A DNA stretch of 5,084 bases from Promethearchaeota archaeon (GTDB taxonomy: Archaea > Asgardarchaeota > Lokiarchaeia > Sigynarchaeales > SOKP01). The DNA is taken from contig JAGXOB010000119.1 of the NCBI GenBank assembly GCA_019894735.1, positions 1-5,084 of the forward strand, written 5' to 3'. The position numbers and the translations under genes were made by a program. The notes below the pieces were generated by a model that did no database searches, was not told where the DNA came from, and saw only the letters and a program-made list of their open reading frames with translations. Below, in pieces: positions 4,009 to 5,084 of the stretch. Position 1 is the stretch's first letter. Each line of letters begins with the position of its first letter.

Positions 4009-5084
4009 ATGGAAAAAAAAACTAAGGAAGACCTCTTAAAAAAATCAAAAATCCCGGGAATTAATGCAATTAAAATGCATAAATTCTACAGAGGTAAGAT
4101 TCAAGTCATTCCACGGTGTCAAGTTCGGAATTACGACGATTTTGGAATTTGGTATTCTCCAGGAGTAGCCGCGCCTTGTTCTGAAATATTTCAAGATAAA
4201 AAAAAAGTATACGATTATACGAGTAAGTGGAATATGGTTGCTGTCGTTAGTGACGGAAGTAGAGTTTTAGGACTTGGTAATATTGGACCTGAAGCAGCTT
4301 TACCCGTAATGGAAGGAAAATCTCTACTTTATAAATATTTAGGAGGAGTGGATGCGTTTCCCCTATGTATTGGTGAACAAGGAGGTAGCAAAGCCGAAGA
4401 TATAATAGAATTCGTAAAAATGGTTCAACCAACATTTGGTGGAATAAACTTAGAAGATATTAGCAAACCAAAATGCTTTACTGTTTTGGACAAATTGCGT
4501 AGTGATCCAGATTTGCATATACCTGTTTGGCACGACGACCAACAAGGAACGGCTTGCGTGACTCTAGCGGGATTAATGAATTCTCTTCGAATTGTTGGGA
4601 AGAAAAAGGGACAAGTTAAAATAGTTTTCAGCGGAATTGGTGCTGCTAATTTTGGGATTTATCGCTTACTAAAAGCTGATGGATTTAATATAAAAAACTC
4701 GATATTCGTAGATAGGAAAGGAATCCTATACAAGGAGCGATCTGATCTACAATGTCCGCAAGATTATAAATGTGAAGTCGCTAATATTAGCAATTCAGAG
4801 CAGATTAGAGGGGATATTAGTCAAGCATTAGAAGGAGCTGATGTTCTCATCGCGTCCAGTACTCCGGGACCAGATGTTATCAAAAAGGAATGGATTTCAA
4901 AAATGGCAGATGACGCAATCGTTTTTGCTTTAGCTAACCCAATTCCCGAAATCTTCCCTTGGGATGCTAAAGAAGCAGGAGCCAGAATCGTCGCAACAGG
5001 TCGCTCTGATTTTCCAAATCAGGTAAATAATTCTCTTTGTTTTCCCGGTTTATTCCGAGGAACCTTAGACGTACGTGCTACAAC
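4009..5084 (+). CDS. malic enzyme (malate dehydrogenase, oxaloacetate-decarboxylating), 3' end outside window
   Basis: Open for 358 codons from ATG at 4009 to the right edge with no stop; family members of this short prokaryotic type are a little over 400 residues, so some tens are missing. The enzyme decarboxylates L-malate to pyruvate and CO2 with reduction of NAD(P), linking the C4-acid pool to pyruvate. Seen: catalytic Tyr in WYSPGVA (Y49), VVSDGSRVLGLGNIGPEAA (79-97), catalytic Lys in MEGKSLL (K104), metal ligands in GGINLEDI (E149, D150) and in HDDQQGTA (D177), dinucleotide-binding GIGAANFG (209-216), then FALANPIPEIFPW and ATGRSDFPNQVNNSL. The N-terminal KFYRGKIQVIPRC and WHDDQQGTA mark the subtype common in archaea and some bacteria. 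VDRKG (234-238) after the second Rossmann strand does not settle NAD versus NADP. No phosphotransacetylase-like extension can be judged. The next upstream frame is blocked; this ATG is well supported by the alignment of its N-terminus. Confidence 0.97.
   Translation, partial: MEKKTKEDLLKKSKIPGINAIKMHKFYRGKIQVIPRCQVRNYDDFGIWYSPGVAAPCSEIFQDKKKVYDYTSKWNMVAVVSDGSRVLGLGNIGPEAALPVMEGKSLLYKYLGGVDAFPLCIGEQGGSKAEDIIEFVKMVQPTFGGINLEDISKPKCFTVLDKLRSDPDLHIPVWHDDQQGTACVTLAGLMNSLRIVGKKKGQVKIVFSGIGAANFGIYRLLKADGFNIKNSIFVDRKGILYKERSDLQCPQDYKCEVANISNSEQIRGDISQALEGADVLIASSTPGPDVIKKEWISKMADDAIVFALANPIPEIFPWDAKEAGARIVATGRSDFPNQVNNSLCFPGLFRGTLDVRAT

Noticed and set aside
4247..4435. 62-codon minus-strand frame
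   Set aside because: Antisense to the well-conserved malic enzyme gene.

Overview
The window is AT-rich and most likely archaeal. Two genes start behind an AGGTGA Shine-Dalgarno sequence, AT-rich TATA-type boxes sit about 25-30 bases before likely transcript starts, and one gene looks leaderless. The single-anchor LVIVD beta-propeller protein and the malic enzyme subtype also fit an archaeon. Such propellers are common in uncultured archaea, including Asgard lineages, but the lineage cannot be fixed from this sequence.

Layout, left to right: (1) the 3' end of a C5 cytosine DNA methyltransferase gene (+), cut by the left edge; (2) a convergent small thioredoxin/glutaredoxin-fold gene (-) with two CxxC pairs; (3) a PhnB-like VOC-fold gene (-); (4) about 500 bases without an intact gene, of which 1527-1697 appear to be the decayed 3' end of an alpha/beta-hydrolase gene (-); (5) a membrane-anchored seven-bladed LVIVD beta-propeller gene (-) with regularly spaced N-glycosylation sequons; (6) a TehB-like SAM-dependent methyltransferase gene (-); (7) a divergent gene for a five-helix membrane protein (+); (8) a malic enzyme gene (+), cut by the right edge after 358 codons.

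The genes do not form an obvious operon or pathway. Most have their own upstream AT-rich promoter-like element, and neighbouring functions are unrelated: DNA modification, redox, VOC fold, surface propeller, methyl transfer, membrane protein, central carbon metabolism. This looks like ordinary chromosome with one gene relic, not a defence island or mobile element. I found no tRNA, rRNA, CRISPR array or insertion sequence, and no convincing new multi-gene system. The observations most worth checking are the hydrolase relic, the sequon pattern of the propeller, the shortened C-terminal motif of the VOC protein, and the uncertain start of the membrane-protein gene.
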